Assembly: GCA_029961005.1 (NCBI GenBank) | Contig: JASBVW010000060.1 | Coordinates: 1 to 7,427 of the forward strand | Reading direction: 5' to 3' | Length of the DNA: 7,427 nt | From: Bacillota bacterium | GTDB taxonomy: Bacteria; Bacillota; UBA5301; JASBVW01 | Part shown: piece after piece, positions 1 through 5,408 of the stretch | Layout of the letters: every line of letters starts with the position of its first letter | Numbering within the stretch: the first letter of the stretch is position 1 | The notes under the pieces: generated by a model | The model's database searches: none | What the model was told of the DNA's origin: nothing | Seen by the model: only the letters and a program-made list of their open reading frames with translations | Position numbers and translations under genes: made by a program

Positions 1-937
1 TCTTGGCCCGCAGCCCCATCAGCTTCCGGATGGCCTCGGAGGTACGGCCCTTGGCGATGGCCTCCAGCATCCGCCCCAGGAGAATGAGGGTGATAATGAG
101 GGCAGCCGTCTCAAAGTAGACCATCTCCCCCAGACGCCCGCGGGCGAAGGTGACGGCGGTGCTGTAGAGGTAGGCCGCACTGGTCCCCAGGGCGATCAGG
201 ACGTCCATGGTGGCGCTGCCGGCCTTCAAGGCGTGCAAGCTGTTGCGGTAAAACTGCCCCCCGGCGATAAACTGGACGGGAGTGGCCAGGGCGAACTGGA
301 AGAAGGGATTGGCCAGCCAGGCCGGCATCGTCTCCCAGCGCAAGAGTTCGCCGAACATGTAGACCGCCAGGGGAAGCGAAAAGAGGGCCGAGAAGAGGAA
401 GAGCCGCTTCTGGCGCCGGATCTCCCCCTCCCGCTGGGCGCGCTCGCGGTCCAGGTCGGCTCCCGGTTCCGCCTCCGTCGCGCGGTAGCCCAGCTCGGCC
501 ACGGCCCGCTTCAGCTCCGCCACCGCCACCTCAGCCGGGTTGTACTCCACCACCGCCCTCTCCGTGGCGAAGTTGACGCTGGCCGAGCTCACCCCCGGCA
601 GGGCGGCCAGGGCCTTCTCGATCCGCGCCGCGCAGGAGGCGCAGGACATCCCGGAGAGCTTCAGCTCCACCCGTTCCAGCGCCACCTCGTACCCCAGATC
701 TTTAACCACCCGGACAAAGTCGGCCATCCCCACCCGGGCCGGGTTGTAGCTCACGGTGGCCTTTTCAGCCGCAAAGTTGACCGCCGCCCGGTACACCCCC
801 GGCAGGGCGGCCAGGGCCTTCTCGATCCGCGCCGCGCAGGAAGCGCAGGACATGCCCTGCAACCGAACGGTGGTGACCTTCTCCGCAACCTCCACCTTTC
901 CCGCTGCCCTCGCTCCTTCGCCTCTTTGCACACTCAT
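1..937 (-). CDS. copA: Copper-type P1B ATPase, N-terminal part (cut by window edge)
   Basis: This is the first 312 residues of a heavy-metal P-type ATPase, an inner-membrane pump that exports Cu(I) at the cost of ATP. Two heavy-metal-associated (HMA) domains are visible at about residues 22-86 and 91-154, each with a GMSCASC metal site (Cys31/Cys34 and Cys99/Cys102). Hydrophobic segments follow at about 178-197, 211-230, 242-264 and 273-290, and then the family motifs GSATMDVLIALGTSAAY and GRMLEAIAKGRTSEAI leading into the actuator domain. The CPC ion-site motif, the phosphorylated Asp and the ATP-binding domain lie beyond base 1, so copper rather than silver or another metal is inferred from overall similarity to CopA. 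The ATG at 937 is preceded by GAGGTGA six bases upstream. The gene follows tRNA-Gln by 61 bp, and no copper-regulator site was recognised in that gap. Confidence 0.93.
   Translation of the reverse strand, partial: MSVQRGEGARAAGKVEVAEKVTTVRLQGMSCASCAARIEKALAALPGVYRAAVNFAAEKATVSYNPARVGMADFVRVVKDLGYEVALERVELKLSGMSCASCAARIEKALAALPGVSSASVNFATERAVVEYNPAEVAVAELKRAVAELGYRATEAEPGADLDRERAQREGEIRRQKRLFLFSALFSLPLAVYMFGELLRWETMPAWLANPFFQFALATPVQFIAGGQFYRNSLHALKAGSATMDVLIALGTSAAYLYSTAVTFARGRLGEMVYFETAALIITLILLGRMLEAIAKGRTSEAIRKLMGLRAK
590..649 (-). repeat. Direct repeat copy within HMA domain 2 of the ATPase gene
   Basis: This 60-bp stretch matches 794-853 at 59 of 60 positions, with a spacing of exactly 204 bp (68 codons). 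It encodes the second metal-binding loop, GMSCASC, and the helix after it. The sequence on either side of the repeat has diverged. Confidence 0.85.
794..853 (-). repeat. Direct repeat copy within HMA domain 1 of the ATPase gene
   Basis: This is the partner of the repeat at 590-649. The single difference is aggaagcg here against aggaggcg there, a silent Ala codon change. It encodes the first metal-binding loop and helix. Confidence 0.85.
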
Positions 938-991
938 CTGGCGTCACCTCGGAATCTTTCCGGCTTGTACACTGCGCCCGCTCAGCAGAAT

Positions 992-998
992 AAAAAAA
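992..998 (-). terminator. T-run directly after tRNA-Gln, possible terminator
   Basis: On the minus strand seven T residues follow the encoded CCA end of the tRNA without a gap. There is no separate strong hairpin, so termination would rely on the tRNA fold itself. If it does not work, tRNA-Gln and the ATPase gene could share a transcript. Confidence 0.35.
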
Positions 999-1072
999 TG
1001 GCTGGGGCGCCAGGATTCGAACCTGGGATCCAGGATCCAAAGTCCCGTGCCTTACCACTTGGCCACGCCCCA
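999..1072 (-). tRNA. tRNA-Gln (anticodon UUG)
   Basis: The minus strand folds into a complete cloverleaf of 74 nt including an encoded CCA. The acceptor stem TGGGGCG/CGCCCCA is perfect, the D stem is GCC/GGC, the anticodon stem CGGGA/TCCTG has one G-U pair, and the T stem is CCAGG/CCTGG with the loop TTCGAAT. The anticodon loop CTTTGGA places TTG at positions 34-36 (bases 1040-1038), which reads Gln codons CAA/CAG. The discriminator base is G. It lies between spoVG and the ATPase gene on the same strand and has its own promoter. Confidence 0.97.
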
Positions 1073-1093
1073 GCAACTCCGGAAGGCGTCTTT

Positions 1094-1122
1094 AGTATAC
1101 CAAAAGAGCAGCCACTGATCAA
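1094..1122 (-). promoter_or_regulatory. Sigma-A promoter of tRNA-Gln
   Basis: On the minus strand TTGATC (1122-1117) and TATACT (1099-1094) are separated by exactly 17 bp. The expected start is near 1087, about 15 nt before the mature tRNA 5' end. The promoter begins only 19 bp after the spoVG stop codon, and no terminator is seen in between, so some spoVG transcripts may also read into the tRNA. Confidence 0.75.
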
Positions 1123-1141
1123 GGGAATGATAATCCGCCGC

Positions 1142-1414
1142 TCAGCTCGACCCTTCCAAGGCGCTGATCTTCTCATACTCCGCCAAGATGCGCTGGTGAA
1201 TCAGCTCTCGGGCCTCCTGGGTGATGGGATGGGCCACGTCCCTGAACTCCCCGTCTGGTAGCTTGCGGCTCGGCATGGCCACAAAAAGCCCCTTGGGCCC
1301 CTCGACGATGCGAATGTCGCGCACCAGAAAGACCCCGTCGATCACTATGGAAGCCATGGCCTTGACCTTGCCATCCCCTTCGACCTTGCGCACGCGGACA
1401 TCCGTAATCTCCAC
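1142..1414 (-). CDS. spoVG: Septation/sporulation regulator SpoVG
   Basis: This is a 90-residue SpoVG protein, a small site-specific DNA- and RNA-binding regulator that affects septation, sporulation and other traits in Gram-positive bacteria. The sequence follows the family throughout: EITDVRVRKV at the N-terminus, then VRDIRIVEGPKGLFVAMPSRK and DGEFRDVAHPI (the block I recognise best), and a short helical tail. The start chosen is the GTG at 1414, which gives the canonical N-terminus and has GGAGGGGG 11 bases upstream. The frame stays open to a GTG at 1471, but that codon has no Shine-Dalgarno sequence and falls at the predicted transcription start. In Bacillus subtilis spoVG is followed by glmU (gcaD); here tRNA-Gln follows, and a radical SAM gene is divergent on the other side. 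Confidence 0.93.
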   Translation of the reverse strand: MEITDVRVRKVEGDGKVKAMASIVIDGVFLVRDIRIVEGPKGLFVAMPSRKLPDGEFRDVAHPITQEARELIHQRILAEYEKISALEGSS

Positions 1415-1478
1415 CTTACACAGAACCCCCTCCGAAGACCGGTCATGACTATCCTGCTCATCTTGAGGCACGGGAAGT

Positions 1479-1503
1479 ATTCTCTATTCAACTTTAGATT
1501 CCT
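1479..1503 (-). promoter_or_regulatory. SigH-type promoter of spoVG
   Basis: On the minus strand AGGAATC (1503-1497) and GAAT (1482-1479) are separated by 14 bp, the same arrangement as in the sigma-H promoter of B. subtilis spoVG. The predicted start is near 1472, giving a leader of about 58 nt before the GTG at 1414. The match is by eye against the remembered sigma-H consensus. Confidence 0.6.
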
Positions 1504-1538
1504 TTTTTTTCCGGATCAACCTGCGGGGCGGTCCAGGC

Positions 1539-1567
1539 TTGCCCTGCCCTTCTCTTCGGGCTAAAAT
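1539..1567 (+). promoter_or_regulatory. Sigma-A promoter candidate for the radical SAM gene
   Basis: TTGCCC (1539-1544) and TAAAAT (1562-1567) are separated by 17 bp. The predicted start is near 1574, only about three bases before the ATG at 1577. If this promoter is used, the transcript would be almost leaderless. Confidence 0.45.
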
Positions 1568-1576
1568 AAAGGGGCT

Positions 1577-2497
1577 ATGAAGTCCGCCGTCTTCCATCAC
1601 CTGCTCAAGAGCTGCCGCCTGTGCCCCCGCCGCTGCGGCGTCGACCGCCTCAGCGGGGCGGTGGGAGCCTGTTTGGCCGGCCTCCGGCCCAAGCTGGCCC
1701 TGGCCGAGCTCCACCACTGGGAAGAGCCTTGCTTGAGCGGGACGCGCGGCTCGGGAGCGGTCTTCTTCTCCCACTGCAGCCTGCGTTGCCTCTTCTGCCA
1801 GAACCACGCCATCAGCCAAGGGGGGTTCGGGAAAGAGGTCACCGAAGAGCGGCTGAGCGAGATCTTCCTGGAGCTGGAGGCCCGGGGAGCGCATAACATC
1901 AACCTGGTTTCGCCTACCCACTACCTGCCCCAGGTGGCCGGCGCCCTGGCGCGGGCCCGCCGGCAAGGTTTGACACTGCCCGTGGTTTACAATTCCAGCG
2001 GCTACGAAGAAGTAGAAGCCCTCCGCCACCTGGAGGGCCTGGTCGACATCTACCTCCCCGACTGCAAATACGCCGACGACGGGCTGGCCCGCCGCTACTC
2101 CGCCGCCCCTTCTTACTTTGAGGCCGCCACCTCCGCCCTGCAGGAGATGCTGCGGCAGGTGGGAACGCCGGCGCTGGGCCGGGACGGAATCATGCGCCGC
2201 GGCCTGATGATCCGGCACCTGGTCCTGCCCGGCCACCTGGAGAATACGCGCCGGGTGCTGGCCTGGATCGCGGATCACCTGCCTAAGGAAGTCTACCTCA
2301 GCCTGATGGCTCAGTACACCCCGCTCCACCGCGCCTCCGAAGTTCCGGAGCTGAACCGCCGCCTGACGCCGGAGGAATATGAAGCAGCGGTCTCCTGCGC
2401 CCTGGACCTGGGGCTGGAGCACGGCTACCTCCAGGAGCTGGAGGCAGCCGTCGAGACCTGGGTCCCGCGCTTTGACCTGCGCGGAGTGGAGCCGTAG
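1577..2497 (+). CDS. Radical SAM protein of the PflX/COG1313 family (PFL-activase-like)
   Basis: This 306-residue protein has the radical SAM cluster motif CSLRCLFC (Cys67, Cys71, Cys74), which binds a [4Fe-4S] cluster that cleaves S-adenosylmethionine. An extra N-terminal group of cysteines, CRLCPRRC (13, 16, 20) plus Cys32, could hold a second cluster. Further family features are NLVSPTHYLPQV (about 109-120), DIYLPDCKYAD (157-167), IRHLVLPGH (212-220) and SLMAQYTP (242-249). Genes of this group are often annotated as putative pyruvate formate-lyase activating enzyme, but the target is not established and no glycyl radical enzyme is nearby. The ATG at 1577 is the only start before an in-frame stop at 1562. 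The Shine-Dalgarno sequence is poor: GGGG lies only two bases away. The gene is divergent from spoVG and converges on the channel gene. Confidence 0.88.
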   Translation: MKSAVFHHLLKSCRLCPRRCGVDRLSGAVGACLAGLRPKLALAELHHWEEPCLSGTRGSGAVFFSHCSLRCLFCQNHAISQGGFGKEVTEERLSEIFLELEARGAHNINLVSPTHYLPQVAGALARARRQGLTLPVVYNSSGYEEVEALRHLEGLVDIYLPDCKYADDGLARRYSAAPSYFEAATSALQEMLRQVGTPALGRDGIMRRGLMIRHLVLPGHLENTRRVLAWIADHLPKEVYLSLMAQYTPLHRASEVPELNRRLTPEEYEAAVSCALDLGLEHGYLQELEAAVETWVPRFDLRGVEP

Positions 2498-2513
2498 GAA
2501 GAAGCGGGCCGCC

Positions 2514-3464
2514 TCAAGGCAAGCGGCTGGCGGGGCCCACCTGCCCTCCTCCTTCGCCCGGCGGGATCAGGACCACCGGGATGGGCTGGTTGGCCGCTCC
2601 CCAATAGAGCTTGGTGTGGGGGAAGGGAATCTCGATCCCCTCCTGATCAAAGCGCTTCTTGATGCGGCGGCGCAGCTCCCGCCCCACCTCCCACTGCTTC
2701 TGAGGCTTGGTGGTCACAAACAGCTTGATGGTCACCTGGGAGGGGCCGAAGTCGTCCACGCCCAGTACTTGCACGGGCCCCAACAGAAGCGGGCCATACT
2801 GGGGGTCCCGCTCCAGCTCCTCCCCCACCTGGCGCAAGACCGCCAAGACGCGGTCTACGTCCTCTTTGTACGCCACCCCCACGTCGATGACGTAGCGCGA
2901 CCAGTCCTTGGTCAGATTGGAGAGGGAAGTGATGGTGCCGTTGGGGAAGACGTGCACCACGCCCTGGAGGTCGCGCAAGACCGTGGTGCGCAGCGTCATG
3001 GCCTCCACCACCCCGCTGACGCCGTTGATGGAAACCACGTCTCCCAGCCGGATGTGGTTCTCCAGCAGCATGAAGAAACCGCTGATCACGTCGCGCACCA
3101 GGTTCTGGGCGCCAAAGCCCACCGCCAGGCCGCCGATCCCGGCGGCAGTGATGATGGGGGTGATGTCCACCCCAAATTGATCCAAAATCATGACCCCAGC
3201 CACGGCCGCGATGGTTACCCCGGCCACCTTGCGCATCAAGTTGCCCAGGGTCTGGGCGCGCTTCTCCAACTCTGAAAGGTGGGAGTCGTCGTGATCGTCC
3301 ACCAGGCGCTCCATGCGGCGGATGGCGGTGTTGACCAGGCGGATGGCCAAATACGCTCCCAAGGCGATGAAGGCCGCCCGCAGGCCAGAAGTCAACAGCC
3401 AATGCACCACCGTGCGGGAGAGCCAGGCCAGCGAGCCCTCCAGCTTAACGAGCAAGGCATCCAA
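2514..3464 (-). CDS. MscS-family small-conductance mechanosensitive channel
   Basis: This is a 316-residue membrane channel that releases solutes when the membrane is stretched, as in hypo-osmotic shock. Three hydrophobic segments are seen at about residues 27-47, 79-97 and 103-135. The last is the pore helix, rich in Gly and Ala (AAGIGGLAVGFGAQNLVRD). The MscS beta domain follows: RLGDVVSINGVSGVVEAM (139-156), LRTTVLRD and the FPNGTI motif (173-178). The C-terminal alpha/beta domain ends in IEIPFPHTKLYW (277-288), with a Pro/Gly-rich tail. The three-helix layout resembles YkuT/YggB-type channels. The start is TTG at 3464, with GGAGGG eight bases upstream; the nearby ATG at 3460 is out of frame. 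The stop lies 16 bp from the stop of the convergent radical SAM gene, with no terminator in the gap. Confidence 0.93.
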   Translation of the reverse strand: MDALLVKLEGSLAWLSRTVVHWLLTSGLRAAFIALGAYLAIRLVNTAIRRMERLVDDHDDSHLSELEKRAQTLGNLMRKVAGVTIAAVAGVMILDQFGVDITPIITAAGIGGLAVGFGAQNLVRDVISGFFMLLENHIRLGDVVSINGVSGVVEAMTLRTTVLRDLQGVVHVFPNGTITSLSNLTKDWSRYVIDVGVAYKEDVDRVLAVLRQVGEELERDPQYGPLLLGPVQVLGVDDFGPSQVTIKLFVTTKPQKQWEVGRELRRRIKKRFDQEGIEIPFPHTKLYWGAANQPIPVVLIPPGEGGGQVGPASRLP

Positions 3465-3555
3465 TCTTTGTCCCTCCTCACAAAGATCGCAACCGGCTCT
3501 TTATCTTCTGCCTCAGGAGCCCCTGGTCCTGCCGCAGCCTTTCGTCCCAATCTTC

Positions 3556-3584
3556 TTGACTTTTTCTCCCCTTCCAGGTAAAGT
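3556..3584 (+). promoter_or_regulatory. Sigma-A promoter of the pantothenate operon
   Basis: TTGACT (3556-3561; 5 of 6 to consensus) and TAAAGT (3579-3584; 4 of 6) are separated by exactly 17 bp. The predicted start is near 3591, five bases before the first base pair of the leader hairpin. This places the hairpin and terminator inside the transcript. Confidence 0.65.
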
Positions 3585-3595
3585 AAAGATTAAGA

Positions 3596-3623
3596 CGCTT
3601 GGATCGGGTAACCGACCGAGACG
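3596..3623 (+). ncRNA. Pan-like RNA motif in the leader of the pantothenate operon
   Basis: The sequence folds into one hairpin with a GUAA (GNRA) tetraloop at 3608-3611. The upper stem pairs 3604-3607 with 3612-3615. The middle stem pairs 3598-3602 with 3616-3620 and has one G-U pair. The base pairs 3596-3597 with 3622-3623. Two unpaired adenines interrupt the stem: A3603 on the 5' side and A3621 on the 3' side. The Pan RNA motif, found computationally upstream of pantothenate genes in Firmicutes, Chloroflexi and deltaproteobacteria, is described as a single hairpin with two highly conserved bulged A residues. The fold and the location both agree. Pan motifs often occur in tandem, but only one copy is seen here. 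The ligand of this RNA class is not established as far as I know. Confidence 0.72.
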
Positions 3624-3661
3624 GACGTGCGAACTGGTATCTTTCTGCCTCCCGCACTCCG
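3622..3661 (+). promoter_or_regulatory. Putative antiterminator pairing in the pan leader
   Basis: Bases 3622-3631 can pair with 3653-3661: nine base pairs with one bulged C at 3626. The pairing takes bases from both arms and the loop of the terminator, so the two structures exclude each other. It also uses C3622 and G3623, which form the base of the Pan-like hairpin. Formation of the upstream hairpin could therefore favour termination. The pairing is seen in the sequence; its regulatory role is inferred. Confidence 0.5.
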
Positions 3662-3675
3662 GGAGGTTTTTCTTT
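3648..3675 (+). terminator. Leader terminator (attenuator) before the pan operon
   Basis: CCTCCCG (3648-3654) and CGGGAGG (3660-3666) form a perfect 7-bp stem around a 5-nt loop, followed by TTTTTCTTT. The ribosome binding site AGGAGG of the first gene begins at the next base, 3676. Since promoter and gene lie on opposite sides, the terminator must act as an attenuator for the operon rather than as the end of another transcript. Confidence 0.85.
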
Positions 3676-3687
3676 AGGAGGAAGACA

Positions 3688-4593
3688 GTGGAGCGAGTAG
3701 GATTTATCGGAGCCGGTGCCGTCGGCTCCGCCCTGGCCCGAGCCCTGAGCAGACGGGGATACCAGGTAGTGGCCGTCGCCAGTGCCTCTGGCCTTTCGGC
3801 CCGGCGCCTGGCCTCTCACCTCCCGAACTGCCTCCCGGTGGAGACCGGCCAGGCGGTGGCCCAAGCGGCAGAGACTGTCTTTTTGACGGTTCCCGATCGC
3901 ATTATACCGCAAGTGGCCGCCGAGGTGCACTGGTCCCCTGCCCATCAGGTCATCCACTGCAGCGGAGCCACCCCTCTGGAGGCTCTGGATCCCGCCGCCC
4001 GCCAGGGCGCGCGCACCGGGGTCTTTCACCCCTTAAACTCCTTCTCCACTTCTGACCCGGAAGCGGGGTGCAGGTGGGTGCGCGAATCTTTCTTTGCGGT
4101 GGAAAGCCATGACCGCGCCTTCCTGGCAGAGCTGAAAGCTCTGGCCCACGCGCTCGGCCAAGGGGCAATAGAGATCCCCGGAAAGTGGAGGCCGCTCTAT
4201 CATGCCACTGCCGTGTTGGTCTCCAATTACTTGGTGGCCTTAGCCGCCACCGCTGCCGGGCTGTGGTCCGAGTTCGGAGTGGAGCGCACCACTGCCCTCT
4301 CCGCCCTTTTGCCACTGATCCGCGGAACCTGCCGCAACCTGGAGGTTTATGGACTCCCCGCGGCTCTGACCGGGCCCATCGCGCGGGGAGACGCAGAGAC
4401 CGTGGCCAGCCATCTCTCCGCTCTGGCGGATTATCCTTCCGTACTGGAGCTTTACACAGCCTTGGGAGTCGCCGCTCTCCCCCTGGCCCAAGAAAAGGGA
4501 GGGCTGACCGAAAAGGCAGCCGCCTCCCTGAGAAAGCTCTTCGCTGAAAAGAGAACGCCTGGCAAAGGAGGGGCAGCTGAATGGGACGCCTGA
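3688..4593 (+). CDS. Rossmann-fold DUF2520 protein, candidate ketopantoate reductase
   Basis: This 301-residue protein opens with a dinucleotide-binding fold: VGFIGAGAVG (residues 4-13; GxGxxG at 8-13). VFLTVPDRII (64-73) and IHCSGATPLEAL (89-100) follow, as in NAD(P)-dependent reductases of the ProC/ketopantoate reductase type. The C-terminal half is helical, with GVFHPLNSFS (111-120), YHATAVLVSNYLVAL (171-185) and LTGPIARGD (227-235), typical of the DUF2520 group (COG5495). The start is GTG at 3688 with AGGAGG six bases upstream; the frame is open further 5', but that stretch holds the leader RNA. It overlaps panB by 13 bp. As first gene of a panB-panC operon with no PanE-like gene in the window, it probably reduces ketopantoate to pantoate with NAD(P)H, as described for the non-PanE reductase PanG. 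The reaction is inferred; the fold is clear. Confidence 0.85.
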   Translation: MERVGFIGAGAVGSALARALSRRGYQVVAVASASGLSARRLASHLPNCLPVETGQAVAQAAETVFLTVPDRIIPQVAAEVHWSPAHQVIHCSGATPLEALDPAARQGARTGVFHPLNSFSTSDPEAGCRWVRESFFAVESHDRAFLAELKALAHALGQGAIEIPGKWRPLYHATAVLVSNYLVALAATAAGLWSEFGVERTTALSALLPLIRGTCRNLEVYGLPAALTGPIARGDAETVASHLSALADYPSVLELYTALGVAALPLAQEKGGLTEKAAASLRKLFAEKRTPGKGGAAEWDA

Positions 4594-5408
4594 CGCTGGA
4601 AGACCTCCGCGCGATGAAACGGCGGGGGGAGAAGATCCCCATGCTCACTGCCTACGACTACCCCGTGGCCCGCATCCTGGACGAGGCGGGCATCCCCCTT
4701 CTCCTGGTGGGAGACAGCCTGGGCATGGTTGTCTTAGGCTACGCATCGACCATCCCCGTGACCATGGAGGACATGATCCGCCATACGAGGGCAGTGGTGT
4801 CCGGAAGCCGCCGTGCCTTCATCGTCGCTGACCTTCCCTTCATGACCTACTCCATCAGCGTGGAGGAAGCCTTGCGGAACGCCGCCCGCCTCATCCAGGA
4901 AGGAGGTGCCCAGGCAGTAAAGCTGGAAGGGGGTTTTCCCGTCTTGCGGGTGGTGCGGCGGCTGGTGGAGGCCGGGATTCCCGTAATGGGCCATCTGGGC
5001 CTCACTCCTCAAGCGATCCACCAGTTGGGAGGCTACCGCGTCCAGGGCAAGAACCCGGAAGCGGCTCAGCGCCTGCTGGAGGAAGCCCGGGCTCTGGAAA
5101 AAGCAGGGGCCTTTGCGGTGGTCCTGGAGTGCATCCCTTCCTCTCTGGCCGCCGAGATTACGGCAAACCTCTCCATCCCCACCCTCGGCATAGGGGCCGG
5201 ACCGGACTGCGACGGCCAGGTACAGGTCATCAGCGATCTGATCGGACTCTTCCCCGATTTTCTGCCCCGGCACGCCTGCCGGTACGTCAACGTCGCGCAG
5301 TGGATCAGGCGGGCGGCTCTCTCCTTCGCCCGCCAGGTAAGAGCAGGCACCTTTACTCCAGGTGAGGGAACCCTGGAGGAAGAACAGCCGGAAGGAGGAA
5401 CCACATAA
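4581..5408 (+). CDS. panB: 3-methyl-2-oxobutanoate hydroxymethyltransferase (ketopantoate synthase)
   Basis: PanB transfers a hydroxymethyl group from 5,10-methylenetetrahydrofolate to 2-oxoisovalerate, giving ketopantoate, the first committed step of pantothenate synthesis in the cytoplasm. The 275 residues cover the whole family, with MLTAYDYPVA (21-30), VGDSLGMVVLGY (43-54), ADLPFMTY (83-90), VKLEGG (113-118), GHLGLTPQ (137-144) and LGIGAGPDCDGQV (202-214). By comparison with the E. coli enzyme, Asp45, Asp84 and Glu116 should bind the metal and Glu183 should be the catalytic base; all are present. The ATG at 4581 lies inside the end of the upstream gene, with AAGGAGGGG just before it, which suggests translational coupling. 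The C-terminal tail is Glu-rich and probably flexible. Confidence 0.97.
   Translation: MGRLTLEDLRAMKRRGEKIPMLTAYDYPVARILDEAGIPLLLVGDSLGMVVLGYASTIPVTMEDMIRHTRAVVSGSRRAFIVADLPFMTYSISVEEALRNAARLIQEGGAQAVKLEGGFPVLRVVRRLVEAGIPVMGHLGLTPQAIHQLGGYRVQGKNPEAAQRLLEEARALEKAGAFAVVLECIPSSLAAEITANLSIPTLGIGAGPDCDGQVQVISDLIGLFPDFLPRHACRYVNVAQWIRRAALSFARQVRAGTFTPGEGTLEEEQPEGGTT

Noticed and set aside
938..991. Copper-regulator operator before the ATPase gene
   Set aside because: Only the 6-bp palindrome TGTACA was seen; it is too short to assign to CopY, CsoR or CueR, and no clear promoter accompanies it.
233..1261. Long plus-strand frame of 342 codons across the ATPase gene, the tRNA and spoVG
   Set aside because: It runs antisense through a tRNA and two recognisable genes and gives low-complexity protein with no family resemblance; it is a GC-rich shadow frame.
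1415..1471. Extended spoVG start at GTG 1471, giving 109 residues
   Set aside because: There is no Shine-Dalgarno sequence, the added residues are outside the family's usual N-terminus, and the codon sits at the predicted transcription start.
1484..2422. Minus-strand frame of 312 codons opposite the radical SAM gene
   Set aside because: The opposite strand encodes a protein with all radical SAM motifs. This frame has only Gln/Gly/Ala-rich shadow sequence.
2379..3275. Plus-strand frame of 298 codons opposite the channel gene
   Set aside because: It is antisense to a clear MscS-family protein and has no recognisable domain.
3478..3590. Short minus-strand frame ending in a TGA that overlaps the Shine-Dalgarno sequence of the channel gene
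   Set aside because: The arrangement looks operon-like and the tail is helical and charged, but there is no ATG, GTG or TTG start in a sensible place; the open frame runs back antisense through the pan leader.
3591..3687. T-box riboswitch in the pan leader
   Set aside because: The leader is under 100 nt and lacks the conserved T-box sequence (GGTGG-ACCGCG type) and a specifier stem.
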